A stretch of 19,966 bases of DNA from an uncultured Oscillospiraceae bacterium (GTDB lineage: Bacteria > Bacillota > Clostridia > Oscillospirales > Acutalibacteraceae). Every line of letters starts with the position of its first letter. Positions within the stretch are counted from its first letter, which is position 1. The stretch spans positions 1 to 19,966 of the forward strand of contig CAJJPG010000022.1 in assembly GCA_905193585.1 (NCBI GenBank), written 5' to 3'. The notes beneath the pieces are model-generated. The model was not told where the DNA came from and ran no database searches. It saw nothing but the letters and a program-made list of their open reading frames with translations. The position numbers and the translations under genes are program-made. Below are positions 6,322-16,300 of this stretch, piece by piece.

Positions 6322-7032
6322 ATGGAGAAAACAACACAACTGTATGAGGGCAAGGCAAAAAAGGTTTACGCTACAAACGATCCCGATTTGGTGATAGTAT
6401 CGTATAAGGACGACGCAACCGCGCTTGACGGGCTTAAAAAAGGCACAATAACCGGCAAGGGCGTTATAAATAACAGAATGTCAAATTATCTTTGCCGCCT
6501 GCTTGAAAAGCACGGCGTTCCCACCCACTTCGTTGAGGAGCTTAACGACCGCGAAACGGTGGTGAAAAAAGTATCTATAGTACCGCTTGAGGTTATAATA
6601 CGCAATATTTCGGCAGGCTCCTTTGCAAAGCGCTACGGCGTGGAAGAGGGCATAGTGTTTGCAGAGCCTACCATTGAGTTTTCTTACAAAAATGACGATC
6701 TGCACGACCCGCTTATAAATTCTTATCACGCTTTGGCTTTAGGGCTTGCAACCAAAAAGGAAATTGAAGAAATAAAAGCTATGGCGTTTAAGGTCAACGA
6801 TATTCTTAAAGAATACTTCCTTTCTCTCAATGTTAAATTGGTAGACTTTAAACTTGAATTCGGCAGACTGAAAGACGGCACAATTGTTTTAGCGGATGAA
6901 ATATCGCCCGATACCTGCCGTTTTTGGGATGCCGACACAAACGAAAAGCTTGATAAAGACCGTTTCCGCCGCGATATGGGCGGAGTTGAAGACGCATACA
7001 ACGAAATGATGAAAAGAGTTTTCGGCAACTGA
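6322..7032 (+). CDS. purC: SAICAR synthetase (phosphoribosylaminoimidazole-succinocarboxamide synthase)
   Basis: A 236-residue enzyme that joins aspartate to CAIR using ATP, forming SAICAR. Conserved blocks: LYEGKAKKVYAT at the N-terminus, SYKDDATALDG (27-37), KGVINNRMSN, PLEVIIRNISAGSFAKRYG around residue 90-110, DFKLEFGR, and DEISPDTCRFWD near the C-terminus. The length is typical of short bacterial PurC. ATG 6322 is preceded by GGAGGA. It follows purE by 14 nt and precedes purF by 15 nt, so it is clearly co-transcribed. The product needs PurB (not in this window) to reach AICAR. Confidence 0.98.
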   Translation: MEKTTQLYEGKAKKVYATNDPDLVIVSYKDDATALDGLKKGTITGKGVINNRMSNYLCRLLEKHGVPTHFVEELNDRETVVKKVSIVPLEVIIRNISAGSFAKRYGVEEGIVFAEPTIEFSYKNDDLHDPLINSYHALALGLATKKEIEEIKAMAFKVNDILKEYFLSLNVKLVDFKLEFGRLKDGTIVLADEISPDTCRFWDADTNEKLDKDRFRRDMGGVEDAYNEMMKRVFGN

Positions 7033-7047
7033 TACTTGGAGGCATAA

Positions 7048-8493
7048 ATGAGCAGTTTAAGAGAAGAATGCGGAGTATTCGGAGTATACTCGGGGGAAAC
7101 AAGCGACGTTGCAAGCACTGCGTATTACGGCTTGTTCGCACTCCAGCACCGCGGGCAGGAATCCTGCGGGATTGTGGTAAACGACGACGGCGTTTTTAAG
7201 GATTATAAAGACACGGGGCTTGTTAACGACGTTTTCACGCCCGAAATAATAGAGCGCTTAGGCGAGGGCAATATTGCGGTAGGTCATGCGCGCTACGGCA
7301 CTACCGGCTCAAATGACCGCAGCAATGCGCAGCCCATAGTGGTAAATCATATAAAGGGCAAAATGGCGCTTGCGCACAACGGCAACCTTATAAATTCGGG
7401 GGAGTTAAGGCGCGAATTAGAGCTTGAAGGCTCAATTTTCCACACCACAAGCGATACCGAGGTGATTTCTTACATTATAACAAAGGAGCGCCTTACCGCC
7501 CCCTCAATAGAGCAGGCGGTAAACGCCGCAATGAACCGCATTAAGGGCGCGTATTCGCTGGTTATAATGTCGCCTTCAAAGCTTATTGCCGTGCGTGATG
7601 AAAACGGATTCCGCCCGCTGTGCTACGGCAAAACAGAGGACGGAAGATACATTGTGGCTTCCGAAAGCTGCGCGCTTGACGCGGTGGGGGCGGAATTCAT
7701 ACGCGATATAAAGCCGGGCGAAATAGTTGTGTTCGATAAAAACGGGGTAAGAACCATTGAAGACCATTGCCAAAAGGCACCTTGCTCGCTTTGCGTTTTT
7801 GAGTACATTTATTTTGCGCGCCCCGATTCGGTAATAGACGGCTGCTCGGTGCATACCGCAAGGCAAAGGGCGGGCGCGTTTTTGGCGCTTGAGCACCCCG
7901 TGCAGGCAGATGTGGTAATAGGCGTGCCCGATTCGGGGCTGGACGCGGCGCTCGGTTACTCAAAGCAATCGGGCATACCCTATGAAATAGGCTTTATAAA
8001 AAATAAATACATAGGCAGAACCTTTATAGCCCCGGGGCAGAAAAGCCGCGAGGATAAGGTTAAAATAAAGCTGAACCCCATAGCCGAGGTGGCGCGCGGC
8101 AAGCGAATAGTTATGATAGACGATTCAATTGTGCGAGGCACCACAAGCGCCAGAATAGTAAAGCTTTTGCGCGAGGCGGGCGCTAAGGAAATACATATGC
8201 GCGTGTCCGCACCGCCGTTTATGAACCCCTGCTATTACGGAACTGATATTGACTCCAGAGAAAACCTGATAGCCTGCAAGCACTCGGTTGATGAAATAGC
8301 AAAGCTTATCGGCGTTGATTCGCTCGGATATTTAAGCGTTGAAAGCGTAAAACAGATTGCAAAGGGCGTTCACGGCACTGGCTACTGCACCGCCTGTTTT
8401 GACGGAAAATACCCGACCGAAATACCGTCGGCACCCATGAAAAACAGATTTGAAACCAAAATTTCCGAAAACAAGGAGAACGGCAATGAATAA
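7048..8493 (+). CDS. purF: Amidophosphoribosyltransferase (glutamine PRPP amidotransferase)
   Basis: A 481-residue enzyme for the committed step: PRPP plus glutamine to phosphoribosylamine. It begins MSSLREECGVFG, so a 7-residue propeptide precedes the catalytic Cys8, which becomes the N-terminal nucleophile after processing. The Ntn glutaminase domain (GHARYGTTGSNDRSNAQP, LAHNGNL) is followed by the phosphoribosyltransferase domain with the PRPP loop VMIDDSIVRGTTS near 355-367. Cys249 (in CVFEYIYFARPDS), Cys410 (ACKHSV), Cys447 and Cys450 (YCTACFDG) match the positions of the [4Fe-4S] ligands of the Bacillus-type enzyme, so I infer an oxygen-sensitive cluster form. Its ribosome site is TTGGAGG. 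The stop codon overlaps the purM start by 8 nt (ATGAATAA). Confidence 0.98.
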   Translation: MSSLREECGVFGVYSGETSDVASTAYYGLFALQHRGQESCGIVVNDDGVFKDYKDTGLVNDVFTPEIIERLGEGNIAVGHARYGTTGSNDRSNAQPIVVNHIKGKMALAHNGNLINSGELRRELELEGSIFHTTSDTEVISYIITKERLTAPSIEQAVNAAMNRIKGAYSLVIMSPSKLIAVRDENGFRPLCYGKTEDGRYIVASESCALDAVGAEFIRDIKPGEIVVFDKNGVRTIEDHCQKAPCSLCVFEYIYFARPDSVIDGCSVHTARQRAGAFLALEHPVQADVVIGVPDSGLDAALGYSKQSGIPYEIGFIKNKYIGRTFIAPGQKSREDKVKIKLNPIAEVARGKRIVMIDDSIVRGTTSARIVKLLREAGAKEIHMRVSAPPFMNPCYYGTDIDSRENLIACKHSVDEIAKLIGVDSLGYLSVESVKQIAKGVHGTGYCTACFDGKYPTEIPSAPMKNRFETKISENKENGNE

Positions 8494-9526
8494 TTCACAG
8501 TCAAAATCATACGCCGCCGCCGGCGTTGATATAACCGCGGGCTATAAATCGGTTGAGCTTATGAAAAGCCACATTGCAAGAACAAAAACGGCGGGCTGCC
8601 TTGACGATGTGGGCGGCTTCGGCGGTTGCTTCGGGCTTGACCTTAAAGGCATTGAAGAACCCGTTTTGGTTTCGGGCACCGACGGCGTAGGCACAAAGAT
8701 AAAGCTTGCAATGCTGCTTGACCGCCACAATACCATAGGCATAGACTGCGTTGCAATGTGCGTTAACGATATAATTTGCTGCGGGGCAAAGCCGCTTTTC
8801 TTTCTTGATTATATTGCCTGCGGAAAAAATCACCCCGAAAAAATAGCCGAAATAGTAAGCGGCGTGGCAGAGGGCTGCGTAAGAGCGGGCTGTGCGCTCA
8901 TAGGCGGCGAGACTGCCGAGCACCCCGGGCTTATGCCCGAAGACGATTACGACCTTGCGGGCTATTGCACTGGTATTGTAGATAAAGCTAAAATGCTGCA
9001 AAAAAACACGGTTAAAGAGGGTGACGCGGTAATAGCGCTTGCGTCCTCCGGCGTTCATTCAAATGGCTTTTCGCTTGTGCGGCGGGTGTTTGATATTGAA
9101 AACTGCGACCTTACCTCTCCGCTTAAAGAGCTTGGCGGCAAAACGCTCGGCGATACGCTTTTAGAGCCTACCAAAATCTATGTTAAATCAATGCTTGCGC
9201 TTTTTGAAAAGGTGAATGTAAAAGCGGTATCGCACATAACGGGCGGCGGATTTTACGAAAATATACCGCGCGCATTGCCCGAGGGTTACTCGGTTAAGGT
9301 TGATAAATCTTCGCTTAAAATTCCGCCGATATTCCGCCTTATTGAAGAAAAGGGGAATATTCCCGAGCGCGATATGTTCAACACCTTTAATATGGGCGTG
9401 GGTATGAGCGTTACCGTGGCGGACGAGGACAAGGAAAAAGCGATTGAAATTCTTAAAGCAAACGGCGAGGACGCTTATATTATAGGCTCGGTTATTAAAT
9501 CCGACGAGGGTGTTATAATTGAATAA
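8486..9526 (+). CDS. purM: AIR synthetase (phosphoribosylformylglycinamidine cyclo-ligase)
   Basis: A 346-residue ATP-dependent enzyme that closes the imidazole ring, turning FGAM into AIR. I place the start at ATG 8486, where AAGGAGAA lies 6 nt upstream. The longer in-frame opening at 8450 has no ribosome site and lies inside purF. Family blocks: GVDITAGYKSVELMK at the N-terminus, the DDVGGFGGCFGLD loop, VSGTDGVGTKIKLAM (ATP/phosphate), CVNDIICCGAKPLFFLDY, ALIGGETAEHPG, SSGVHSNGFSLVRR, and THI-type GGGFYENIPRALP. It overlaps purF and purN by 8 nt each, indicating translational coupling on both sides. Confidence 0.98.
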   Translation: MNNSQSKSYAAAGVDITAGYKSVELMKSHIARTKTAGCLDDVGGFGGCFGLDLKGIEEPVLVSGTDGVGTKIKLAMLLDRHNTIGIDCVAMCVNDIICCGAKPLFFLDYIACGKNHPEKIAEIVSGVAEGCVRAGCALIGGETAEHPGLMPEDDYDLAGYCTGIVDKAKMLQKNTVKEGDAVIALASSGVHSNGFSLVRRVFDIENCDLTSPLKELGGKTLGDTLLEPTKIYVKSMLALFEKVNVKAVSHITGGGFYENIPRALPEGYSVKVDKSSLKIPPIFRLIEEKGNIPERDMFNTFNMGVGMSVTVADEDKEKAIEILKANGEDAYIIGSVIKSDEGVIIE

Positions 9527-10139
9527 TAAAGTAAACATTGCGGTGCTGGTATCGGGTGGCGGAACGAATTTGCAGGCGCTGATAAACGCCCAAAAAAGCG
9601 GAATTATAACAAGCGGCGAAATAAAGCTTGTGGTTTCAAGCAATAAAAACGCCTACGCCCTTAAAAGGGCTGAAAACGCGGGAATTAAAATCGCAGTTTG
9701 CGAAAGAAAGGACTTTTCGCAAAAGGCGTTTGAAGATAATATTTTAAACGCGCTTGAAAAAGAAAAAATCGAGGTTATTGTGCTTGCGGGCTTTATGAGC
9801 ATTTTAAGCGCGGATTTCGTAAAGCGCTACCCAGAGAGGATAATAAACGTGCATCCTTCGCTTATACCGTCCTTTTGCGGCGAGGGTTTTTACGGGCTTA
9901 GAGTTCACAAAGCGGCGCTTGATTACGGCGTTAAGGTGACGGGCGCCACGGTGCATTTTGTTAACGAAATACCCGACGGCGGCAGAATTATAATGCAAAA
10001 GGCGGTTGATGTTGAAGAAAACGACACGCCCGAAATTCTGCAAAAGCGGGTTATGGAAAACGCCGAATGGATAATACTTCCTGCGGCTGCCGAAAAGGTT
10101 TGCAAAGAAATTAAGGAGCGGAAAAATGAACGTATATAA
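9519..10139 (+). CDS. purN: GAR transformylase (phosphoribosylglycinamide formyltransferase)
   Basis: A 206-residue enzyme that transfers the formyl group of 10-formyl-THF to GAR; this folate-dependent form is PurN, not the formate-using PurT. Motifs: LVSGGGTNLQALI at the phosphate end, LAGFMSILSADFVKRYP, catalytic NVHPSLIPSF with the Asn and His, and NEIPDGGRIIMQ carrying the catalytic Asp. The start is TTG 9519, with GAGGG 8 nt upstream and no nearby ATG. It overlaps the purM stop by 8 nt (TTGAATAA), the same arrangement as purF-purM. The next gene begins 14 nt inside its 3' end. The block after SLIPSF (CGEGFYGLRVHKAALDYG) corresponds to the folate loop region. Confidence 0.97.
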   Translation: MNNKVNIAVLVSGGGTNLQALINAQKSGIITSGEIKLVVSSNKNAYALKRAENAGIKIAVCERKDFSQKAFEDNILNALEKEKIEVIVLAGFMSILSADFVKRYPERIINVHPSLIPSFCGEGFYGLRVHKAALDYGVKVTGATVHFVNEIPDGGRIIMQKAVDVEENDTPEILQKRVMENAEWIILPAAAEKVCKEIKERKNERI

Positions 10140-10845
10140 ATCCTACGATATATCTACCCTTTTAAAAGACAACGAGTATGCGGGGCGCGGAATAGTTATA
10201 GGAACCTCGCCCGATAAGAAAAATGCGGTGTGCGCGTATTTTATTATGGGCAGGAGCGAAAACAGCCGCAACCGCGTGTTTGTAAAGACCGGCGAAACGC
10301 TTAAAACCGAGCCTTTTGACGTTTCAAAGGTGAGCGACCCGTCGCTTATAATTTACAATGCCGTTCGCAAAACGGAAAACAGCCTTATTGTTACAAACGG
10401 CGACCAAACCGACACGGTATATAATTTAATGAGCGAGGGCAAAAGCTTTAAGAAATCGCTTGAAACCCGTGAATTTGAGCCCGACGCGCCGAATTTCACT
10501 CCCAGAATAAGCGGTATACTTTATTTTGAAAACGGCTTTAATTATGAAATGAGTATATTAAAAAGCATAGACGAAAGCGGCTCTGACTGCTGCCGCTACA
10601 CCTTTACTTACCCGTCGGTTGCGGGGCTTGGGCACTTTATACACACCTATAACTGCAACGGCGACCCGCTGCCCACGTTTACGGGCGAGCCGCGCAGGGT
10701 AAATATTAAGGCTGATATTGAAGAATTTGCAAGCGAAATTTGGGAAAGTCTTAATGTGGATAACAAAATTTCGCTTTATGTGCGTTATACCGATATTGAA
10801 ACAGGCAAGTACACCGATAAGATAATAAACAAAAACGGGAGATAA
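10126..10845 (+). CDS. purO: IMP cyclohydrolase, PurO family
   Basis: A 239-residue cytosolic protein of the IMP_cyclohyd family, first known from archaeal PurO. It should close FAICAR to IMP, the last step of the pathway. Recognised blocks are EYAGRGIVIG (17-26) and AYFIMGRSENSRNRVF (37-52), plus the downstream FEPDAPNFTPRISG and YPSVAGLGHFIHTYNCNGDPLP regions. The length fits the family (about 200-240). It is unrelated to the N-terminal cyclohydrolase domain of bifunctional PurH. ATG 10126 has AAGGAG upstream and overlaps purN by 14 nt, and the stand-alone AICAR transformylase starts 3 nt after it. The position next to that gene independently supports the function. Codon use matches the neighbours, so if it was transferred from archaea it is an old acquisition. 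Confidence 0.88.
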   Translation: MNVYKSYDISTLLKDNEYAGRGIVIGTSPDKKNAVCAYFIMGRSENSRNRVFVKTGETLKTEPFDVSKVSDPSLIIYNAVRKTENSLIVTNGDQTDTVYNLMSEGKSFKKSLETREFEPDAPNFTPRISGILYFENGFNYEMSILKSIDESGSDCCRYTFTYPSVAGLGHFIHTYNCNGDPLPTFTGEPRRVNIKADIEEFASEIWESLNVDNKISLYVRYTDIETGKYTDKIINKNGR

Positions 10846-10848
10846 AAA

Positions 10849-12033
10849 ATGAAAGAGTTTGAACTGAAATACGGCTGCAACCCAAACCAAAAGCCCGCCA
10901 AAATATTTATGGAAAACGGCGCGGAGCTGCCTATTAAAATTCTTAACGGCAAGCCCGGCTACATAAATTTTCTTGACGCGTTTAATTCATGGCAGCTTGT
11001 AAAGGAGCTGAAAGAGGCGTTAGGGTTGCCCGCCGTTACCTCCTTTAAGCATGTAAGCCCTACAAGCGCGGCTGTTGGTATTCCGCTGTCCGATAAGCTT
11101 AAAAGGGCTTGCTTTGTGGATGATATAGAGGGGCTTGACGATTCTCCGCTTGCCTGCGCGTACGCAAGGGCAAGGGGAACCGACCGTATGTGCTCTTTCG
11201 GGGATTGGGTGGCGCTTTCGGATATATGTGATAAAAAGACCGCCGAGCTTATAAAGCGCGAGGTGTCCGACGGCGTTATAGCGCCCGGATATGAGCCTGA
11301 GGCGCTTGAAATTTTAAAATCAAAGCGCAAGGGCGGCTACAATATAGTTGAAATAGACCCCGAATATATTCCCGAACCGACGGAACGCAAGCAGGTTTTC
11401 GGCATAACCTTCGAGCAGGGCAGAAACAGTTTTAAAATTGATAATTCACTGCTTGGCAATATTGTAACGGAAAATAAGAATATACCCGAAAGTGCCTGCC
11501 GAGACCTTATAATTTCACTTATAACCCTTAAATACACCCAGTCGAATTCGGTCTGCTTTGCGTTTGAAGGTCAGGCGATAGGCGTGGGCGCGGGGCAGCA
11601 GTCGCGCGTGCATTGCACGCGCCTTGCAGGCTCAAAAGCCGATACCTGGTTTCTGCGGCAGTATGACCGAGTGCTTGAGCTGCCGTTTAAGGACGATATA
11701 AGACGTCCCGACCGCGATAATATTATAGACGGCTTTATAAATCGCAACGAAGAAGACGTTTGCGCCGACGGCATATGGCAGAAATACTTTAAAACCCGCC
11801 CCGAACCGCTGACCGATGAGGAAATAAAGAATTATTTATCGGGCATTTCGGGCGTATCTTTAGGGTCTGACGCATTTTTCCCGTTTGACGATAATATAGA
11901 GCGCGCGCATAAAAGCGGCGTTTCGTATATTGCAGAGCCGGGCGGCTCAATTCGCGACGATATTGTAATTGATTGCTGCAATAAATACGGCATTGCAATG
12001 GCGTTTACGGGCATGAGGCTTTTCCACCACTGA
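10849..12033 (+). CDS. purH: Stand-alone AICAR transformylase (AICARFT half of PurH)
   Basis: A 394-residue enzyme that formylates AICAR with 10-formyl-THF to give FAICAR. It corresponds only to the C-terminal domain of the usual ~510-530 residue bifunctional PurH; the MGS-like IMP cyclohydrolase domain is missing, and the protein starts directly with MKEFELKYGCNPNQKP. The catalytic pair Lys67-His68 sits in SFKHVSPTSAAVG. Further blocks: RARGTDRMCSFGDWVALS, VIAPGYEPEALEIL, KYTQSNSVCFAFEGQAIGVGAGQQSRVHCTRLAG, and a C-terminal AEPGGSIRDD. ATG 10849 follows GGGAGA. The cyclohydrolase activity is supplied by purO just upstream. This enzyme consumes the riboswitch ligand ZMP, closing a feedback circuit. 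Confidence 0.95.
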   Translation: MKEFELKYGCNPNQKPAKIFMENGAELPIKILNGKPGYINFLDAFNSWQLVKELKEALGLPAVTSFKHVSPTSAAVGIPLSDKLKRACFVDDIEGLDDSPLACAYARARGTDRMCSFGDWVALSDICDKKTAELIKREVSDGVIAPGYEPEALEILKSKRKGGYNIVEIDPEYIPEPTERKQVFGITFEQGRNSFKIDNSLLGNIVTENKNIPESACRDLIISLITLKYTQSNSVCFAFEGQAIGVGAGQQSRVHCTRLAGSKADTWFLRQYDRVLELPFKDDIRRPDRDNIIDGFINRNEEDVCADGIWQKYFKTRPEPLTDEEIKNYLSGISGVSLGSDAFFPFDDNIERAHKSGVSYIAEPGGSIRDDIVIDCCNKYGIAMAFTGMRLFHH

Positions 12034-12048
12034 TAAGGAGTTTTTCAA

Positions 12049-13320
12049 ATGAAGGTAATGGTTATAGGCGGCGGCGGGAGAGAGCACGCCATTATTAAAA
12101 AGCTTAGGGAAAGCAAAGAAATAACCGAACTTTACGCGCTGCCCGGCAACGGCGGAATTGCCGAAGACGCGGTTTGCGTAAATATAGGCGCTACCGATAT
12201 AGCGGCGCAGGTGAAATTTGCAGCCGAAAATAAAATTGATTACGCGGTGGTAGCGCCTGACGACCCGCTGTGTCTCGGCGCGGTGGACGAGCTTACAAAG
12301 GCGGGTATACCCTGTTTCGGACCCGATAAAAAAGCGGCGATTATTGAGGGCAGCAAAGTTTTTTCAAAAAATCTTATGAAAAAATACGGCATACCCTCTG
12401 CTGCTTACGAGGTTTTCGATAACCCCGAAAGCGCGCTTGCATACCTTGAAACGGCGCCGCTGCCTGCTGTTATTAAGGCGGACGGTTTAGCGCTCGGTAA
12501 GGGCGTAATTATTGCCGAAACGCGGGAAGACGCAAAACGCGCCGTGCGCGATATTATGGAAGATAAGGTTTTCGGCAAAAGCGGCGAAAAAATTGTTATA
12601 GAAGAATTTTTAACAGGCCCCGAGGTATCCGTGCTTTCATTTACGGACGGGGAAACGGTAGTTCCCATGGTTTCCTCAATGGACCACAAACGCGCGCTTG
12701 ACGGGGATAAAGGGCTTAACACAGGCGGTATGGGAACAATAGCGCCGAACCCCTATTATACTCCGGAAATCGCAAAGCAATGTATGGAAAAAATCTTTTT
12801 ACCCACTGTAAACGCTATGAACGCCGAGGGGCGCACCTTTAAGGGCTGCCTTTATTTCGGGCTTATGCTGACGGCAGACGGCCCTAAGGTAATAGAATAC
12901 AACTGCCGTTTCGGCGACCCCGAAACGCAGGTGGTTTTGCCGCTGCTTGAAAGCGACCTTTTCACGGTTATGCGCGCGGTTACAAACGGCACGCTGAAGA
13001 AAACCGAGGTGCGGTTTAAAAGCGGCGCTGCCGCATGCGTTATAATAGCTTCGGGCGGGTATCCTAAATCATACCAAAAGGGCTTTGAAATTAAAATGGA
13101 CGAAAGCGTTAAAGACAGCGTTTATGTTGCGGGCGCAGAAATTAAGGACGGCAGGCTTGTAACCTCGGGCGGCAGGGTGCTGGGCGTTACCGCAACCGCC
13201 CCCACGCTTAAAGAGGCGCTTTACGCGGCTTATGCAAAGGCAGAAAAAATTTCGTTTGAAAATGCGTTTTACCGCAAGGATATAGGCTTAAAGGCGCTTA
13301 ACGCCGGAAAGGAAAACTGA
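12049..13320 (+). CDS. purD: GAR synthetase (phosphoribosylamine-glycine ligase)
   Basis: A 423-residue ATP-grasp enzyme that joins glycine to phosphoribosylamine. N domain: VIGGGGREHAI (5-15) and ALPGNGGIAEDA. The ATP-grasp core has PAVIKADGLALGKGVIIAE (ATP lysines), VIEEFLTGPEVSVL, MDHKRALDGDKGLNTGGMG, and the metal-binding YNCRFGDPETQVVLP. The C domain follows (VFVAGAE-like VYVAGAEIKDG, GGRVLGVTATA). Length is normal. AAGGAG lies 8 nt before ATG 12049, 15 nt after purH. Only 1 nt separates its stop from the purL start. Confidence 0.98.
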   Translation: MKVMVIGGGGREHAIIKKLRESKEITELYALPGNGGIAEDAVCVNIGATDIAAQVKFAAENKIDYAVVAPDDPLCLGAVDELTKAGIPCFGPDKKAAIIEGSKVFSKNLMKKYGIPSAAYEVFDNPESALAYLETAPLPAVIKADGLALGKGVIIAETREDAKRAVRDIMEDKVFGKSGEKIVIEEFLTGPEVSVLSFTDGETVVPMVSSMDHKRALDGDKGLNTGGMGTIAPNPYYTPEIAKQCMEKIFLPTVNAMNAEGRTFKGCLYFGLMLTADGPKVIEYNCRFGDPETQVVLPLLESDLFTVMRAVTNGTLKKTEVRFKSGAAACVIIASGGYPKSYQKGFEIKMDESVKDSVYVAGAEIKDGRLVTSGGRVLGVTATAPTLKEALYAAYAKAEKISFENAFYRKDIGLKALNAGKEN

Positions 13321-13321
13321 T

Positions 13322-16300
13322 ATGGTATACCGTATATTTACAGAGAAGAAAAAGGAGCTTGCGGCAGAGGCGAGAGCGCTGCTTAACGATATAAATACGC
13401 TTTTGCAGATAAAAAGCGTTACTTCACTTCGCGTAATTAACCGCTATGACGCGGAAAATATAACAAAAGAGCTTTTTGATTACGCGGTAAACACCGTTTT
13501 TTCAGAGCCGCAGCTTGATATTACATATTCATGTCTTGAAAACGACGGTGCGGCGGTTTTCGCTGTAGAATATCTTCCGGGTCAGTTTGACCAACGCGCA
13601 GATTCCGCCGCGCAGTGTATTCAGCTTATATCAAAGGGCGACAGACCGCTTATTCGCACGGCAAAGGTTTATATACTTTACGGCGATATTACCGCGGACG
13701 AGCTGAAAGCGATTAAAAAGTATGTTATAAATCCCGTTGAGGCGCGCGAGGCGGCGCTTGAAAAACCGCAAACGCTTGTCTTAAAATACAATATACCGGA
13801 GTCCGTGGCAACGCTTGACGGGTTTACCGCGCTTGATAATAACGGGCTTGCCGAATTTGTAAGTAAATACGGGCTTGCAATGGATACGGACGACATTAAG
13901 TTTTGTCAGGATTATTTTAAATCGGAGCACCGCGACCCCACTATGACTGAAATCAGAATGATTGATACATATTGGTCGGATCACTGCCGCCACACCACAT
14001 TTTTAACTCATATAGACGGCGCGGTTTTCGAGGATGAGCTGCTGCAGAGCGAATATAATGATTATCTTGCAATGCGCAAGGAGCTTGGCAGAACAAAACC
14101 TGTTTGCCTTATGGATATTGCAACCGTTGCGGTTAAATATTTAAAGTCTAAGGGCTGCCTTGAAAAGCTGGATGAATCGGAAGAAATAAACGCCTGCACC
14201 GTTAAAATCAAGGTGAATGTAGACGGCAAGGACGAGGACTGGCTGCTGCTCTTTAAAAACGAGACCCACAATCACCCAACCGAAATAGAGCCGTTCGGCG
14301 GGGCGGCAACCTGCATAGGCGGCGCAATACGTGACCCGCTTTCGGGCAGATCCTATGTTTACGGCGCCATGCGCGTTACAGGCGCTGCCGATCCGCTTAA
14401 AAAGGTATCTGAAACGCTGCCGGGTAAGCTGCCGCAAAGAAAAATTGTTACCACCGCGGCAGACGGTTATTCCTCTTACGGTAATCAGATAGGCTTGGCT
14501 ACGGGAATTGTGGACGAAATTTATCACGACGGGTACGCCGCAAAGCGTATGGAAATAGGCGCGGTTATAGCCGCGGCGCCCGCCTGCAACGTAAGGCGCG
14601 AAACACCCGCCGCGGGCGATACCGTAATACTGCTCGGCGGCTCAACGGGGCGCGACGGCTGCGGCGGCGCTACAGGTTCATCAAAATCGCACACCTTAAA
14701 ATCGCTTGAAAGCTGCGGTGCAGAGGTTCAAAAGGGCAACGCCCCCGAGGAAAGAAAGCTGCAAAGGCTTTTCAGAAACCCCGCCGCCTGCCGTATGATA
14801 AAGCGCTGCAACGATTTCGGTGCGGGCGGCGTTTCGGTTGCGATAGGCGAATTGGCTGACGGTCTTGAAATTGACCTTAACGCCGTGCCGAAAAAGTATG
14901 AGGGACTTGACGGAACCGAGCTTGCAATAAGCGAATCGCAGGAAAGAATGGCGGTTGTGGTAGCCCCTGCGGACGTGGAAGAATTTTTAAAGCTTGCCGA
15001 CAGCGAGAATTTACAGGCAGTGCCCGTAGCCACTGTTACGGAAGAACCCCGCCTTGTAATGAACTGGAACGGCAAGGCAATTGTAAACATAAGCCGTGAA
15101 TTTTTAAATTCAAACGGCGCCGAAAAGCATATTACCGCCGTTGTTTCAAAACCCGAGCCTTACGAGAAAAAGGTGGACGGCGGCTTTACCGAAAATTATC
15201 TTGCCTTGGCGGACGACCTTAATATTTGCTCAAAGCGCGGGCTTTCAGAGCAGTTTGACTCCACAATAGGTGCGGGAACGGTGCTTATGCCGTTCGGCGG
15301 CAAAAACCAGTTAACGCCCATACAGGCAATGGTTCAGAAAATTTCGGTAGAGAAAAAGCACACAAACGATTGCTCGCTTATGGCGTGGGGTTACAACCCG
15401 TTTATTACCGAAAAAAGCCCCTACCACGGCGCTTACCTTGCGGTTATAGAGTCGGTTTCAAAATTGGTTGCAACGGGTGCGGATTTTAAGGATGTTTACC
15501 TTACTTTCCAGGAATATTTTGAGCGACTTAATAAGGATGAAAAACGCTGGGGCAAGCCGCTTGCGGCGCTGCTCGGCGCATTAAAGGCACAAACCGAGCT
15601 TAAAACGGCGGCAATAGGCGGCAAGGACTCAATGAGCGGCAGCTTTGAAAATTTAGATGTTCCGCCCACCTTAGTCTCCTTTGCGGTTACAACCGATAAA
15701 ACCGAAAACATAGTATCAAACGAGTTTAAAAAAGCGGGCGATAGGGTTGTTTTAATAAAGCCCGATTATGATAAAAACGGTCTACCGAATACTGCCTCGC
15801 TTTTAAATGTTTTCAAAAGGGTGACCGCGCTTTTGCGCTCGGGCAAGGCGGTTGCCTGCTACACGCCTACCCTCGGCGGCATAGCCGAGGCGGTAATGAA
15901 AATGTGCTTCGGCAATTCGTTAGGCTTTAAATTTGCCGATAATCTGACCGCAAACGAAATTTTTGGCTATTGCTACGGCGGATTTTTGCTTGAAGTGACC
16001 GAGAATATTGCAGATGCCGCAGAAATCGGCGAAATAACGGCGGACGGCAAAATTTCTTATAACGGCGAGGAAATAAAGCTTGAAAATCTGCTCGGAATTT
16101 ACGAAAACAAGCTTGAAAGCGTTTACCGCTGCAATAAGGAAAACCCGAAGACCGAAATGCTGACATTTTCTTATACGGCTGAAAATCGCGTTTCTCCCGC
16201 AGTAAAAACGGCAAAGCCTAAGGTTTTAATTCCTGTTTTCCCGGGTACCAACTGCGAGTATGACAGCGCAAAGGCCATGCGCGACGCAGGTGCAGAGCCT

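Noticed and set aside
8450..8485. Longer N-terminus for PurM starting at 8450
   Set aside because: It lacks a ribosome site; AAGGAGAA before ATG 8486 and family start position favour the shorter form.
8507..9058. Minus-strand ORF of 183 codons inside purM
   Set aside because: Shadow of conserved purM coding; no ribosome site and no recognisable domain.
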